DNA of 64,000 bases from Istiophorus platypterus (lineage: Eukaryota > Chordata > Actinopteri > Istiophoriformes > Istiophoridae). The position numbers and the translations under genes were made by a program. The stretch's first letter is position 1. Each line of letters begins with the position of its first letter. The DNA lies in the NCBI GenBank assembly GCA_016859345.1, contig CM029123.1, forward strand, positions 4,673,501 through 4,737,500. Direction: 5' to 3'. A model generated the notes under the pieces. That model was not told where the DNA came from. It made no database searches and saw only the letters and a list, made by a program, of their open reading frames with translations. This document shows, in pieces, positions 1-13,370 of the stretch.

Positions 1-2090
1 GAAATCATGCACACACAGAGATACACACACTGATGAACGTTCAATGCAACGTTTAGTCCGTGGGTAGTGTTCACTGATTTTTTATTCATCTAGGAATTTG
101 TCTCCTTTTGGGGTCAAAGAACAGCTGGCCCTGAGTGTGATGTTGTTTTCTTTTATAGAAGACAGCATGTCTCTATTTCATACAGCTGGAGTTTGTTACC
201 AACGGAGTGAAGAAGATTATGATATTAAAGTCGAACTGAACTCTTCTCAGCTTTTGTAATGAAATATAAATTATAATGATACCGTGGGCACTAGGCATAT
301 TTTTTCATTTTTCTAAAGTGGATAGAGTCATTTTTGCCCATATTTGCAGAAATGGCATTTAAGATTCAAACCTTTGGGTGGGTGTTTGCCTTGGCAGCAG
401 CTGACTGACATTTTGGAGCCGGGGTTGCTAGGAGACATACTTTCATGGTTTGCACTCAATGGAGAACGTCATAATCATATATCAAATGGAACTGAAACAA
501 ACCCACATTGTGCTGTTTATCAGTTGTTTGTCATTTAAGATGCAAGCCCCTCAGTATCTGGGAGGACCCGTCATGCCGTGAAGTTTTCTGCTACATAGCT
601 AGGGTTATTTGTTTGTTAGTTTCCATTTTCTTACTAGTTAAACTAGCCTCCACTGCTATGTCCTGTTACATTTCATTGATGTTATTTTGACACTTGTTGT
701 GTCACTGGCTGCTCCCACACAATTTATGCTTCTGCGTCGAACCTATGCCGTTCCTATGGGATAGCCCTGTAGTGTTATGTTTGTCCTGCTTTCCATAAAG
801 TTTGGAGTTTGACTAGATTTAGCTGTAACCCATGCCGAGTCACTGGCATGCTTTCAGTGTTGTATAAATTACACATTATAGAAAGGAAGTGTGTCTAGCT
901 AGCATCAGCTGTCTCTTTTTTCAAGGCCTCAGGTGCGGTGATGATTAATGACCAGACTGTCAAAATTCACAGCAACTTGACCTCAGCCCCCAGTATGTTA
1001 CACTGTGTTTCAAATCAAAAGATGGTGAAACATGTGCAGTTCCTGTGTAGCTGTTGGAATATATTGATGAATTATTGGAAATTAAAAAATTAACTATTTT
1101 AGTGCCCACTGATAAATGTATTGCACTAATCAAATTACAGTACCATCACCTCCTGGAAAACACTGATGAGGGTGCTGTGATTGCAGAAGATACAGAAAAC
1201 ATAAATGTATCAATTTTGGTGATTACAAATTTGTAAAAACAAACTGGATATACTTTACTCTGTTTTCTCAGCAAAAAGGAATTTTAATTTCAGTTCAACA
1301 TTAAGCCCAAAGCGTCCCAAAGAATCCTGCATTATTATACTGTATCCAACTAACCTGCATTAGTTCAGTGCTAAGATAACCTTTAATTATTATGTGCCAT
1401 TGTTTACTGATTTTCTGTACAAAATGAGGTCCCATGATATATGTAGAGAGGCTGTGGAAACACTACCAGAAGCTGTTACTCCAACCTGCAAAATCTCAAC
1501 TGAATGTAATAATGTAAGTCAGTGTTACTTAAATGGAAGCCATTTTCATTTTTTTCTTTTCCCTGACAGTATTTGGCTGCAGGCAAACATGGTCTTAGGC
1601 GTTACAAACATCTCTGCTCTTCTTTTACCAATGATGGGACATTTCTTGCACTTTTGAAGCATCTCCAACTGACTGTTGCACTTGACTTTGTCCATTACAC
1701 CTATGGCATCTTCATCAATCATTAATGGCAAGCAGCAAATATCTAAGAGACATCCAACTGCTAGACCAAACGACCACGAACAGGGGTTAGTGACAGGACT
1801 GGTAATTGCTGCAAGTGGCAACTGTGCCCTTTAGAGAATGATTGTTGGGAAGCCTCTACTGTATATTGATATGAACTTGGGTACGGTAAGTTAATGCATC
1901 AGTTTAATAACATTTTAATGTCAGCAGTGGCACGCCCATTTAAGATTTGTCCACAGAGACATGTATATATACATCAGCAGTGACTGTAATGATGATAGCG
2001 ATAATCATTTGGTCCTGCGCTGCTATCACTCTGTAATGTATTACTGCAATCACCATTGGTTAACATTAGGAGGTTTTAGCCATTAAGACT
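1..2090. other. Non-coding stretch, nothing recognised
   Basis: I see no gene here. The DNA is AT-rich and the open frames (longest about 90 codons) have no splice signals, domain motifs or codon bias. No repeat that I can name stands out. Around 1900-2060 the composition becomes more even, but not enough to call a feature. Confidence 0.5.
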
Positions 2091-2150
2091 TTGAGCAAGC
2101 AGTGCTCATCATACAGTCTCCAGTTCAATGTGCCAACCATTTCATTAGCC

Positions 2151-2190
2151 TTTTTTTTTTTTTTTTTTTTTTTTGTCGTCGTCGTTGTTG
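2151..2190. repeat. Poly(T) tract followed by short GTC/GTT triplets
   Basis: A run of 24 T is followed directly by three GTC and two GTT triplets. This is low-complexity DNA. An open frame across it codes for a run of Phe and Val and is an artefact. Confidence 0.9.
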
Positions 2191-2274
2191 ATGCTGCTTT
2201 ATCTTGCGTGTTGTTTTCCATTTTTGCAACGGGGTCTCAAATGTGGGCCATTTGTATGAGTTATGCTAATTTGT

Positions 2275-2720
2275 TAGGGCAATGAATGCATTAATTTCAT
2301 TAGCACATGGCCTCAAAGCAATAATTACCAGAGTAGGTGTGTCACAAGCAATCATGTTAAAATTTGCCAGTTAATTATTAAGATTTTGTTCTGAGGGACC
2401 TGGATTTGACATGAGTCGCCGAGGGAAAAAAAAAAGAGAGGAGAAAGTTAATACATTCCAGTGGCCGAGGCTAGGTGCTTGTTGTTAAACACAGTGGGGG
2501 TTGGCTGTGGCATTGTAGGCCTACTGGCACGATTTTTACATGTTGACAGCTCACATTCTGGACTAATTACCGCAAATAGCAAAGGGCTAGCTGGTGCTCG
2601 GTCAATCCAGGGGGTTGTAATTATAAAGAAAAGAAGGTCCGGAGCTGCCTAATGGCCTCTGCTCCCTTTGATTGGGGTCTGATGGAGAAGATGTTGGTGT
2701 GGAGTTGTGAAGGAGGAAGA
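2275..2720. promoter_or_regulatory. Candidate conserved non-coding element
   Basis: This is unique, non-repetitive sequence with many TAATTA/ATTA-type homeodomain cores (for example CAATAATTACC and CCAGTTAATTATTAAG near 2320-2380) and further balanced sequence to about 2700. Both strands are partly open without looking coding. These traits are known for conserved developmental enhancers in vertebrates. That this one is conserved or active is inference; alignment with other fish would decide. Confidence 0.3.
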
Positions 2721-5153
2721 GATTCACAGCTCCCTTCCTTGGACCTGATTAACACAGAGCTGGCGTCAGGAGGACAGACTGTGTGTCTTATGATGCATAC
2801 ATTAAAAAAAGTGATTCTTGGTGCCACGATGAGTTTCTCTCCTGAACTGCAGGAACTTAATTGGCATAATAGAAAAACCTTTTTCAAAAGAAATAGGTTA
2901 GTTTTTATTCCCTGCCATTGTTGTGCTGCTTCATATCTACAGTAGTTGTCTCATAGTAAATTCTAATTTTAATTATCCCGACAGGACACATGGTTTCATG
3001 ACAGTAAGCAGTGCTACAAGTCAGAAAAATCATTTTGATTAGTGAGCTTGCAAACAATATATGGTAGCACAAGTTAATGACAAGGTCTGCTAAAGTGAGT
3101 GTTTTAGATTTGTAGTTGTGGGTCAAACTCACAGGTCAGGTTTTATATGAATATTGATTGTGTTAATTATGACAGCAAACATATTGTCAGGGATTTTAAT
3201 CCGCTGCATGGCAGAAGGAGAGCACTCTAATCTTACTTGTTCATTGCTGGAAAATGATTATTTGTATATGAAATGTCAAATGGCAAATTTTGTTGCTTAA
3301 AGATATGAACACCCTTGGACACGACCAGTTAACTTCTGACACATGAAGAAATAATTTAGACTCAAATAGAAAACTAAAAACAAAGATGCAGAGCATGTCA
3401 ACCCTTTGTAAATTAACTTTTACAGGAGATGTGCTTCGAAATCCCTTATTGTTTATTTCATTTTCCATGGCAACTACTACAAAATAGTTATTTATTAGGA
3501 CTAGACGACAAGCAGTTTTTTCTGTGCATCCTCAGTTGACTGTAAGAATCAGGGAATTTTAAAACACATACACAAACACACACAGTGTGTGACCATCACA
3601 ACTAAATGCCTGACCCCTATCCTTACCCTAACTCTACATAAACCTACTTCTAATCTAAGCCTTGAAACAAAGTCTCAACCTTTTAACAGCCCTTTGAGGG
3701 TGTGTCAGAAAGTTAGGATCGGCCAAAATGTCCTCACTTTTCACAACAATGACTTCACGGCAAGGTCTTTAAATCATTAATGGAAGTACAAGTACACACA
3801 CAAATCTCTGTGTCTTCCATATGATTGTGTTTGGCAAATCCCTAGACGGAGTACAGACTTAAAATTTGTTGATTTTAAACACAGTATCTTTTGAATAATA
3901 TATTGCATCTAATTTGTCTGTAAAAAATGATTCAATGAACTATATTTTTTGGTATTTGCATAGAACATAAAAATAATGTAATGTGCACCCCAGCATCATT
4001 GTGCCAAGTTAAGGGTAGCATGTGGAGCATAATACATCATGATTGAAAAATACTGAAACAAGTACAATTGTAGACTGTAGGCTTTGAATATCTTTACATT
4101 GTTGCCCTATGTTGCAGTGAGAGGTATCCGGGAGCAATGTCACAGGTGGAATTTGTTATACAATTAATACTCTGGGTGTCATGGAAACTATGGTTTGGAA
4201 AGTAAATGTAGGATTTTTTTATGTATTTCAAGACATAGTGACAACAATTTAGCAACAAGAAGAAGATGTTTTGGAGCAACACTTTGATGTCACTATTTTT
4301 TATTATGAAACTGCCGTACAAAAATGAAACCAGATGTCCCTGTTTTTTATACTTAGATTGTTATCCATTTTCTGTATAATTTCATTAAGACATTAACTCA
4401 CCGGGAACACCCATCTAAAAACTTTCACATCTCCTCTAGTGTTTTGAACAGGTTTTCATTGTTAGTAACAGACTGTAGAAAACTTCCTGGGTAAATGATT
4501 TGTGTTTTACTCCATTACATAGATGGATATACTGTATATAAACTGATAAATTAAAAATGAAATGCATTTGGAGATGTTTCTTTGCAAAAAAAAGATTTAT
4601 TATGCTAGATATGGGATAGTGTTTTATTTTACAGATTGTGGCCAATTTTCTGACCTTTGTCTTGGATTTAAATAAATTAACAGTATTTGAAAGAGATTTT
4701 AAATAAAAGGATCTGGCTTTTGAGGACAGTGGACAGCTCAAATCATAAAATAGAAGCCAGTCCTGAGAGAGCAACACTGACACCTGAAGTCTTAGTTTCT
4801 ACTCTATGTTCATGCAACTTAAAAATCTCCTGACAGAATTTCCGAACCTTCCCCACCCCGTGTCTTTCAAGTGTCTCCTTAAAGGTGCTAACATTTACAC
4901 TCCCATCCCCCTCTTTGAAAAAAAAAATGGTAATCATCACTTGATTTTATATGGAAAGCAGATTATCCGTTGATTTTGATGAATGCAGCAGCTGCCAGAC
5001 TCTTCATTTGACTAAAAGCAGGACATTCTGCCGAGGCCTCTCCTATGTCACTAAGCCTCTGTCAGGACAGTACTGTGACAGGAGATGACACATGAAAGGA
5101 ATTCCTCCTCATGGCTTTCACAGGACAATGGAGCATGGCCTTGAGGTGGTACA

Positions 5154-5160
<7 letters not shown>
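2720..5160. other. Non-coding stretch, nothing recognised
   Basis: This is AT-rich sequence with no exon-like segment. A 65-codon minus-strand frame at 4743-4940 has a fairly protein-like composition, but it shows no known motif and no splice context. Confidence 0.45.

Positions 5161-5195
<35 letters not shown>
5161..5195. repeat. (GT)17 microsatellite
   Basis: A perfect alternating GT run of 34 bases ends at 5194. It is a probable length-polymorphic locus and can adopt left-handed DNA. Confidence 0.97.
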
Positions 5196-5196
<1 letters not shown>

Positions 5197-5509
5197 TACT
5201 TAGGAGTGAACCACTTCAGTTCAACAATAGACGCACAACTGCAGGAAGTTGTTTTCCCCTTTTTTCTCTTTTTTAATAGTATTTTTATTTATTTATCAGA
5301 ACATGTGTCAGTTTCTTAAAGTTTAACTGGCATAAACCTTTTGTTTGAGGACATATAAACTATACTGATACTGCGACTGCTGTGAATAAACAATTAAAAT
5401 AGCAGCTATTCCATTTTTTAAGAGGGTAAAAGTCATTAGCGATTCAAGCGGCCTGTCCCTTTACAACGTTCATCACTTTGCATATCTAACAATCTTATAT
5501 GTATTACAC

Positions 5510-5625
5510 TCAGAAAGTGGAGGCTAGCAAACAAGGCTAACTAGCTTTGACCTGAAATTTTCGAAGCTCCTACCGGTAAGTGGAAGCTGGTTAGCCTAGC
5601 CTGCTACCAGCTAACAAAAAGTGAA
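5510..5625. repeat. Dispersed repeat rich in GGCTAAC/GCTAGC motifs
   Basis: The segment holds AAGTGGAAGCTGGTTAG and several CTAGC/GCTAAC words. Nearly the same word, AAGTGGAAGCTAGTTAG, occurs at 41308-41324 within a similar context. This points to two old copies of one dispersed element, perhaps a small hairpin DNA transposon. I cannot name the family. Confidence 0.4.
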
Positions 5626-6119
5626 TTTTTTTGTTCATGATGTTTAAAGACCTGCTGAGTCATGGAACGCTGTTCATTACGCGTATAAAAAGGAGGAGGT
5701 TTACCTAATGTTAGTCATATCTCTTTCATGGGTCCAGTTGATGGTGACTAAAGGCAATGAGTTCCAATGTCCTTTGTTACAACTTGTTTCCTTCATTTCC
5801 TGTCTTCGCCTGAAGCTATCGAGCGAAGGCATAAAATGACTGCCCCCCTCCACACTGAAAAAGCCACCACAGATACATATACTGATTTCATAGCAAACAT
5901 TACCTTTAATGTCAGTTTTCCTTTCAAACAGTTCCCAGTTTTTCCTTGCTATAACAATTGTTGGTAAATGTAGCATCTATATTTTTAGTGGAACTTCCAA
6001 ACAAATTTTGGCTGAAATTTCTGACTGGTTTAGACTGAGGAGTCAAAAGGTCAGCAGACATAAGAAAACTTAAGCATCTGGTTTGGTTGGATAAGGTTGC
6101 AATAGGAGGATCCGTCTGT

Positions 6120-6345
6120 AGCCATTATTCCCAGCAAAGACTTGGACTCCTGGTAATTTCACCCTTTTTATTTAACCTCCATGCCCTCTTTTCCTTTCCC
6201 GCCATCCGTCCCTAAGCACAATTCATTTGAGTTCCTGTTCTGGAGGGTCCTGAGGCAGATTCAATTAAGTTCTCCTTTAATTGGCTTTCAGGCATCCAAA
6301 CTGAAACTGATGGAGAATTAATAACAGCTCCAGTTGGTCTCCACA
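6120..6345. promoter_or_regulatory. Candidate conserved non-coding element
   Basis: This is a unique, balanced segment with AATTAAG and TTTAATTGG cores and no repeat character, set between AT-rich simple DNA. It was selected on composition only. Cross-species alignment would confirm or refute it. Confidence 0.25.
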
Positions 6346-8860
6346 CATTTGCAACCTAGGAAACATCTCAAAAATGGAGGCAAAGTTAGTCCCATTTTCC
6401 ATGCATGTGTTTTGGTAGTTCGATAATATGTCTGTGAGGAAAACGTGGTCACAGTTGCTGTGTGGTCCCCACTCTTGGTATGCAATTCATCTCTTTGTCA
6501 ACACCCTTAGACATTTGGTGCAAACTTTGTACCCACAAAAACACAGCAAGGGCCAAAGACAGCTCTGCATAAGGACAGTATATCTCACTATTCCTACCTC
6601 TTGTAAAAGATGCATATGGTTTTTAAGATGTTTACTGTTCTCCAGACCCATCAAATCCATCAATTAGTCTACAGATTCCTGTTACAGTATGTTCTCACTC
6701 GTTTGTTCTTTATTCAGGCGCGTGCTGTACAAAGCAAACAGGAGCCTAAAAGAGCTATTTTTCTGTCTCACAAGTAGATCTCTGTGGGTATGGCTCACTC
6801 TTTGTCCTGAGAAAGAAATCATTTTCAGATGCATTACTATTTAGGTAGCTAACAAAAGATGGGTTGTGAAATGGCAGGAAATAATGGCTGCTAAAATTAA
6901 GGTTTGAACTTCACATATCATTAACTGCCATGAAATCAACTTTTCCTCTTACTATACTTTCCCCTGAGAATAGCCTTTGTCTTCAAACAGCGCCAAAGCA
7001 ATCATTATGCTCAGGCATAATGCACCATAATGACAGTAATTTCAGTATCAAATTTTCAAATGTTAGGCCTTAATTCATTGTGGTTAAGTAGCTTAGTTGT
7101 AATTCATATTTTCTACCCTTCTAAGCAGAGTGCTTCAGGAATGAGACGTCAAAAGAAGGACGGGAGAGCACTGCTTGCAGGAACATTTGAAAGCCTGTGT
7201 TCATTTAACTTAACTTAATTTACTGTCTCAAATAAATGAGGTCTTTGTAACATTTAGAGTTTATGAGCAGCGAAACAGAAGAAAATTATTTTTTCTGTTG
7301 TTTACAGCTTGAATTGAATGATTTTTTTTTTTCTGCAACTTCTTGATATGTACTCCAGGTCAACATGTGACATGACACAACTCCATAAATCCATTAGAGT
7401 AAAATTTCCATCCCAGTTTGTATTTCTGTAGTTGGCCAGTGAAAAGCACACGTCTCTGAAATGCAAAGGAATATTACTTTTCAGTTGGAAAAATTGTTAC
7501 CTGTGCCAATATGTACTTTTTGCATTACATTAACATATATTGAAATTGAAACTTGGCATTCTGGTTCAGTTTACTTTTCCACCATCATATTACAGAAATT
7601 TCACATGCAACTGTTTCAATAAGTAATTAATAGTTTTTTTGTGTCCTATGCGTCACTTTATACACACTGCCCATGTCATGTATGGTATCTTTGGAAATTT
7701 GGGTTGTCCTGTGGAATTTAAAAAATAAGTACAGCAAATAATTCTACTCTATATGTATAGAAAAGAATAGTTTAGGATGTTGAAATGACCTAATTATGTT
7801 AGTATAGAGCACTACAAGCACTACAAGAAAGCTTTCTGTTGACGGTAATTTTGCTGATTGAAGTGTTGCAATCTCTATTTGGCATATTCTGTATCTGTGA
7901 TAAAGTAGGCATTTCTGTCTCTCTGGGAACTAAGAGAGCCTTGGAAAGATTTACTCTAGCCATGATTTGATGCTGAGAAAAAAACAATTTGCTTAGAAAA
8001 ACAATTTGACTTCTGACTTTCTCTTAGTTGTGATCTTATTTTTCCACTATCACAATGCTACTTAATAAACAATCTGCTGGACACTTGCGACACAGCCTTA
8101 TTCCTATCAGGTGAACACTGGCTGCAAGTGTAGTTACTTTAACAAGCCTATGATGAGTTGATCAAATCCACCTGAGTGTCATCTGAACGCATGCCTCAAT
8201 GGAAAAGATACAACTCAAGGAAATCTGAAGTTTTGAACAAATAAGATGGTCACACCCCCAATTTGCCAAAATTTGATTGCTGATCCAGAAACAGTGCAGA
8301 ATCTTTAATATTTCTTCTTCATTTACAAATGTTTTGGAGCTGTACAGCATAGAGGAATGGAAGTAATTCACTGTTAGGTTTGGTCTTTTCACATAATCTG
8401 TTTAAAATAAGGAAAGTATAGAATATTTCCACCTTGTCTGTTTAACATATAGTTGTGTGTTTATTTTTACAATGTTTGGTGTACAGGATGAGCTTGCAGT
8501 GACACAGTGTGTAATGGCTGACCAACCAGCAAGTCAGTTGGGTTAAGATGATAACGTTAATTTCATCTAGTATCAGTTGAATCTTATTCACCTTTTCAAA
8601 TGAGGACAATTTTTTAATTATTATTGTAATAACTGATAACACAATTTTTATGATACTGAATTTGGCATATTTCCCTTGGACACACTGTTTTTGTATTCTT
8701 TTCTGCTTAGAGTTGGACAGTATGACCCCTGCTAACCTTTCACATATGTAACTGTTCATTAATCAACATTTTCCTCAAAGAAGACCTTGATAGTGAGGAT
8801 AAGTATTTTCATTATAAGGGCCCCCAGAGCCATTATGCACAGAATCTTTTGGTTCCAAAC
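6345..8860. other. Non-coding stretch, nothing recognised
   Basis: This is AT-rich DNA with short runs of T and A. No exon, RNA or named repeat was seen on either strand. Confidence 0.5.
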
Positions 8861-8869
8861 TGAGCTGTA

Positions 8870-9115
8870 AATTTTGAGAGAATCTGACACCCCTGCCTCA
8901 GGGTTACAGCAGAATGCTAACGAGGCCACAGCGACATTTCCATCACCATACAGTCAGTCGCACCATACATCAGCTCTGTGCTGAACATCTCCCAGTGACG
9001 CACGGAGGCAGTGACAATTTCAGACGTAACACTTTATTAGTATCCCTCCCATCTCTCGCCGTGTAATGAATAAGGCCATTTAAACAGGATTTACGATATC
9101 TTTAAAACTTGATTG
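8870..9115. promoter_or_regulatory. Candidate conserved non-coding element
   Basis: This is a GC-richer unique island (8880-9010), followed by a segment with CCGTGTAATGAATAAGG near 9060. It stands out from its AT-rich flanks and has no repeat match that I know. The regulatory role is inferred from composition alone. Confidence 0.25.
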
Positions 9116-9759
9116 CTTAGAATTTGAGAATTATTCATAAGACTAAAGCATCATTTGTCATACAGTGAATGCTGTTTTGTTCGGAACAAATGCTTTTGTT
9201 GTAGTTTTTCAAATGAACTCCATTTCATCCACTCTTCAAATAAGCCATTTGTATGCATATATATCCATGCAAAGGCTGTAATTAAAGGCAATGTGGCTGG
9301 GTTGACAACTCACAATCAAGTTTTGGTCATAATGCATTGGTCTACTACCAAGCTGAAGAAACAGATATGGATGCAAATGATTAAGAATACATACACGTAC
9401 TGTATTACACTGCAACTTTTGCTGAAACAAAGAGTAGACTTTTCATACAGAAGACATGGCTGCTGCTCTGATGAGTTAAGTGATATATAATACATGTCAG
9501 ATTTTAGTCTGCTTAAAGGTGACCTCTGTTTTTTTCTTATTGAACAATACACTTAAGGAATTATATTATCTCCCCTTGAGTAACATTTCCTTACTCCACC
9601 ATGAAAGAGAAAAAGGCATCCTCGCCTTGTTACAAAGATTATTGTGCTCACTTCCTGAGGCAGTGTGACCATGCTTTGTGTGCGATGCCCAGATCATCTC
9701 TCAATTACACAAGGATCCTGAGGCAGAGGGTGGGGACCCAAGTGAAGGACCAGTTATGT

Positions 9760-9760
<1 letters not shown>

Positions 9761-9795
<35 letters not shown>
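9761..9795. repeat. (CA)n microsatellite
   Basis: This is a perfect CA run of about 17 units. Open frames across it on both strands encode Thr-His or Cys-Val repeats and are artefacts. Confidence 0.97.
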
Positions 9796-9799
<4 letters not shown>

Positions 9800-10048
9800 C
9801 TATAGCTTGGAGGCATGGCTCACTATTGCCACAGCCAAGAATGAGGCCTCTCAGGATAGATTTACACACAAATAAAACCAGTCTTATCTTGGCCCACATG
9901 TGAACGAGAACTGATTACACGGTCTACATTTCAATGCTCAGATTAAATGGAGTCAATTTCCTATGGCCTATTTAAACCAATTTCAACCTGCAAACACAAT
10001 GAAAGCAAATCTGATATTACTGCACTAGGACCTCAAATAAGTTCAACC

Positions 10049-10082
10049 CTCCAATGAGAAACTGTTTAGTTTCTCATTGGAG
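10049..10082. repeat. Perfect 15-bp inverted repeat (hairpin)
   Basis: CTCCAATGAGAAACT at 10049-10063 is followed by the loop GTTT and by its exact reverse complement at 10068-10082. The 15-bp stem has no mismatch. It is too short for a microRNA precursor. It may be a palindromic insertion footprint or a miniature transposon core. Confidence 0.9.
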
Positions 10083-10302
10083 ATGTATTTCGAGGTGATC
10101 CAGTGCTTTCCTTATACACTAGTTAACTTTATTCCAGACACTGCAGAATATGTTGCCACTTTCCCTCCGTCATTATAATTACTTCATTATCCAATACACA
10201 CAGACTTAAAGTGTTAAGAAGTTGCAAGTATTTACATTTGACAGTATGTCTTTCACTGACATGCTTTTCTGGAAGGACTAATGGAGAGAAAAACTAGTTT
10301 GG

Positions 10303-10380
10303 ATTAAAGCTGCAACTAAAGACTGTTTACATAATTGATTCATCTGCTTATTGTTTAACATCATAATTAATCACAATTAC
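10303..10380. repeat. Relic of a GCTGCAACTAA / ATTAATCA dispersed repeat
   Basis: It begins with GCTGCAACTAAAGACTG and continues with ATAATTGATTCATCTGC. This resembles the start of a very common percomorph repeat rich in GATTAATC motifs. A second relic lies at 61135-61200 and a further internal part at 57060-57260. The family assignment is from memory. Confidence 0.45.
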
Positions 10381-10830
10381 CCAGAAGTCCATTTAATGTT
10401 CTGACCATGAGCCACAGAATCCTCCAGTCAAATCTGCTTGGTCCACAAAAAATAGCCTGTGGTCTTGTTTGTTTAAAAGAGTTTACTTTGTCTGTCTCTT
10501 CAGTAGATTTTTCGACATACAGTATTTTGAAGGCCAAAGTCATTGGTTCTAATCTGCACAAACTCACCCACTGATCATCACAAGGTCAGTCTAATTGTTA
10601 GAGAATTAATCAAAAAACCTTCGGAGATGGAGAGTATGTACATTGCTTATTATCTAGCTTAATAATTGGATTTAATTAATTTAGTTGGAAATCTGAGAGG
10701 TTAAACCAACTCCTTTTTCATTTCATCTTATTTTATTTTATCTCATTAATAACTATTCTATGTTTAAAATAAAACTTTTGTAAATTTAATTGCCTGAATT
10801 GTTAGGAGTCTAAAAACTCCTTTTCAAACC

Positions 10831-10832
<2 letters not shown>

Positions 10833-10894
<62 letters not shown>

Positions 10895-10950
10895 AGGTGT
10901 GTGTGTTTGTGTGTGTGTGTGTGTGTGTTTGTGTGTGTGTTTGCAGGTGT
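10833..10950. repeat. Compound (TG)n tract with internal duplication
   Basis: Long TG runs are interrupted by TTTG and by the word TTGCAGGTGT. That word occurs twice, at 10891 and 10941, exactly 50 bases apart. The tract therefore also contains a duplicated 50-bp higher-order unit. Confidence 0.93.
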
Positions 10951-11034
10951 GAGTGTAGGGGACGCTTGGACACTCACACATGCGTGGGTGTGTTTTTAAA
11001 ATCCCACACAGCCATATTGCAATGCCTCAGCAAA

Positions 11035-11920
11035 GCTCTTGATTAGCTGTGGTTTTATGTTTGGATGGTCCATTTAATTAGGTTATGTACGAGATAAAGG
11101 CCAGCTAAAAGTAATCATAAGGATTATTTATTCCTGTTAATTGGGGTTCTATCTTAACACCAAAACTAAAGGTTAATGTTCTCTTGGTATATTATTTACT
11201 GTCCACACTCCAGAGGCTGGCTCACACCACACACAGTGGAGGAGGGAAGGGAACTCTGCAGGTACGGGGGTAAAATGGAAAATGATTTATAGCATAATAT
11301 TGACAGTTGTTGAACTTTGGATATTTAACAGCCCTTCTATAAGCCTTCTGAAATACTGTACAACCTTCATTTTAATAATCTTACTCTGGTTAAGGTGTGA
11401 TGCTCAAGTTTCCCGGAGCTTTAGGTGGTTGCAGCCAATCACCACTCCTGATCTCTCCTCTAACTAACCACAGATAATTCTCCATGCACATGTAAATCAT
11501 AGAGCGAGCTTTAAAGTAAATGAAAAGGTAGATTTGAAGTGACATTGTGCGATTAATTCTGCCGCTCTCTAAATGACCCTTAGTTCTGTCTTCATAGGAA
11601 AGCTGTTCTAATAATCTTTCAATAGTGATTAAAATTACAAAAATGTGAGCCTGTAGGTTAATAAATATGGTAATTTAAATAGTATCTGATTTAATTGACT
11701 CTGAAGAAGTACTTAAACATGTTTGCACTCTGGAAAATCTACATGGCTCAGCAGCAAAGAAATTGGAATATCCAGCTGTCAAGATAATAAATTTGACTAT
11801 TTCATCACTATAATCTTCATACAATCTCCCTTTGTGCTGGTTCTCAGCTGCTCGCCACTAATGTAATAAATCATCTCCATATTTGGAATTGTTTCTTGTG
11901 TTTTATAGTAATTGTAATAT
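11035..11920. promoter_or_regulatory. Candidate cluster of conserved non-coding elements
   Basis: Two subsegments, about 11040-11200 and 11400-11920, are unique and rich in TTAATTA/TAATCA-type cores (for example GGTCCATTTAATTAGG and GTAATAAATCATC). No coding or repeat signal is present. The call rests on composition only. Confidence 0.25.
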
Positions 11921-13280
11921 ACTCAGCAGAACCCAAAGTGTGGTGATCTGCCAGTGTTCTTAACCTTAGTAGATTTAAGATTTGGAAAGTTTAACTATAA
12001 CTACTTCCATGTCCACATAAGCATAAGAATGACACTTGGTCTATCGGTGTGTGGTGGATTGACATGTACAGCAAAATAAATTTTTTTCATTTAGACTCTA
12101 TTTCTCATTTTAACTCCTCTTATTTAGCATTCATAAAAGGTAGACAAAACAATCACAAAATGTTTCATAACACACTTTACAGTCCTGGTTGACTCCCGCA
12201 AACTTAAAAGAGCTTGAATGCTGGTGGAAGAGTGGCAGAAAAGTACCGGAAGAAAGATGAAGAACATTCTGGACAGCTGCAAGTAAAATTTAGACAAAAT
12301 ATATAAAATGACATAATCCTGTGCATGAAAGAATTAGATATTAAAACACGATTCGTATTTGAATCCCAACCCACCTCCCCAAAAAAAAAAAAAAATTAAA
12401 GAAATAGATGCTAAAAATAATAAGTCTAATAGACAAGAGAGCCAAAAGTCTAAATAAAGCTGAGTAAGTGTTTGAACTGTCGGGTGGAAATGAAAAGTGG
12501 AAATACAACAGGATATAAAGAGTAATTGTATGCTGTAACATGAGGAGGTCCAGATGGAAATAAAGTTAGCTTTATTTATTCATGTAAAAAGCAACATTTG
12601 TTGATAAAATCTGAAAACCTCACGGCCTTTTGGCCTGCACTTTTGAGACAGTCCCTAACTTTAGCCTTTAAATTCTCTGTCAAGAATAAGACTGCAAAAA
12701 TTCAGATGTATTACCTATATGTTCAGTGCGCAGTTTCATTTCATGTCCATATAATGTGTTTCTATTTGTTGTATTTGTATACAACCCATTTGTATATCAA
12801 TGTCACTAAACGTTGACGAGAGGAAGCAATGAAGAATCCTTTAAAATGTCCAGTTTTATGAAATGTTTTTACATTGAAAAAGTCCTCCCACTTAAATTTT
12901 GCTTTTTTTAAGGAAGCAATATTCTGGAGTCTTCATACAACAGATATTAAATGATGTTTAAAATTCAAAAGCTAACTTATTAAATCCTCTGAAGCGCCTC
13001 CCTGCAATTACTAAGAAGGGTCTATTGTCATAGTGACTTTCTGTGAGCATCCTTGTTAAAAACAATCCCCCTTTTTTGATTCAATTAATTAATACTTATC
13101 ATTATAATAGTTTTTTTTTTATTATTATTATTGGTGTTGGAGTTCAATGTCCCTGAATTGTCTTGTTTGTCATTTTATATATAAATGGATGTATAGATAC
13201 ACATTCTTGGTTAGAGTTTTAAATGTCCAAATTCTTAAAACATCTTACTATAATTTTAAAGTGCCTAATAACAGTTTATT
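11920..13280. other. Non-coding stretch with poly(A) tract
   Basis: This is AT-rich DNA containing an A-run at 12381-12395 and a T-run at 13111-13120. No gene or named element was seen. Confidence 0.5.
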
Positions 13281-13281
13281 A

Positions 13282-13370
13282 TGTACATACATACAAACAC
13301 ATAACCACGCATACACACACATACACACACACACACAAACACATGTATATATATATATATATGTATAATT
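13282..13370. repeat. Compound (CA)n / (TA)n microsatellite
   Basis: Imperfect ACAC and ATAC units are followed by a TATATA run ending near 13364. This is simple sequence. Confidence 0.92.

Noticed and set aside
10837..11046. 69-codon open frame on the plus strand
   Set aside because: It is almost wholly Cys-Val repeat translated from the TG tract.
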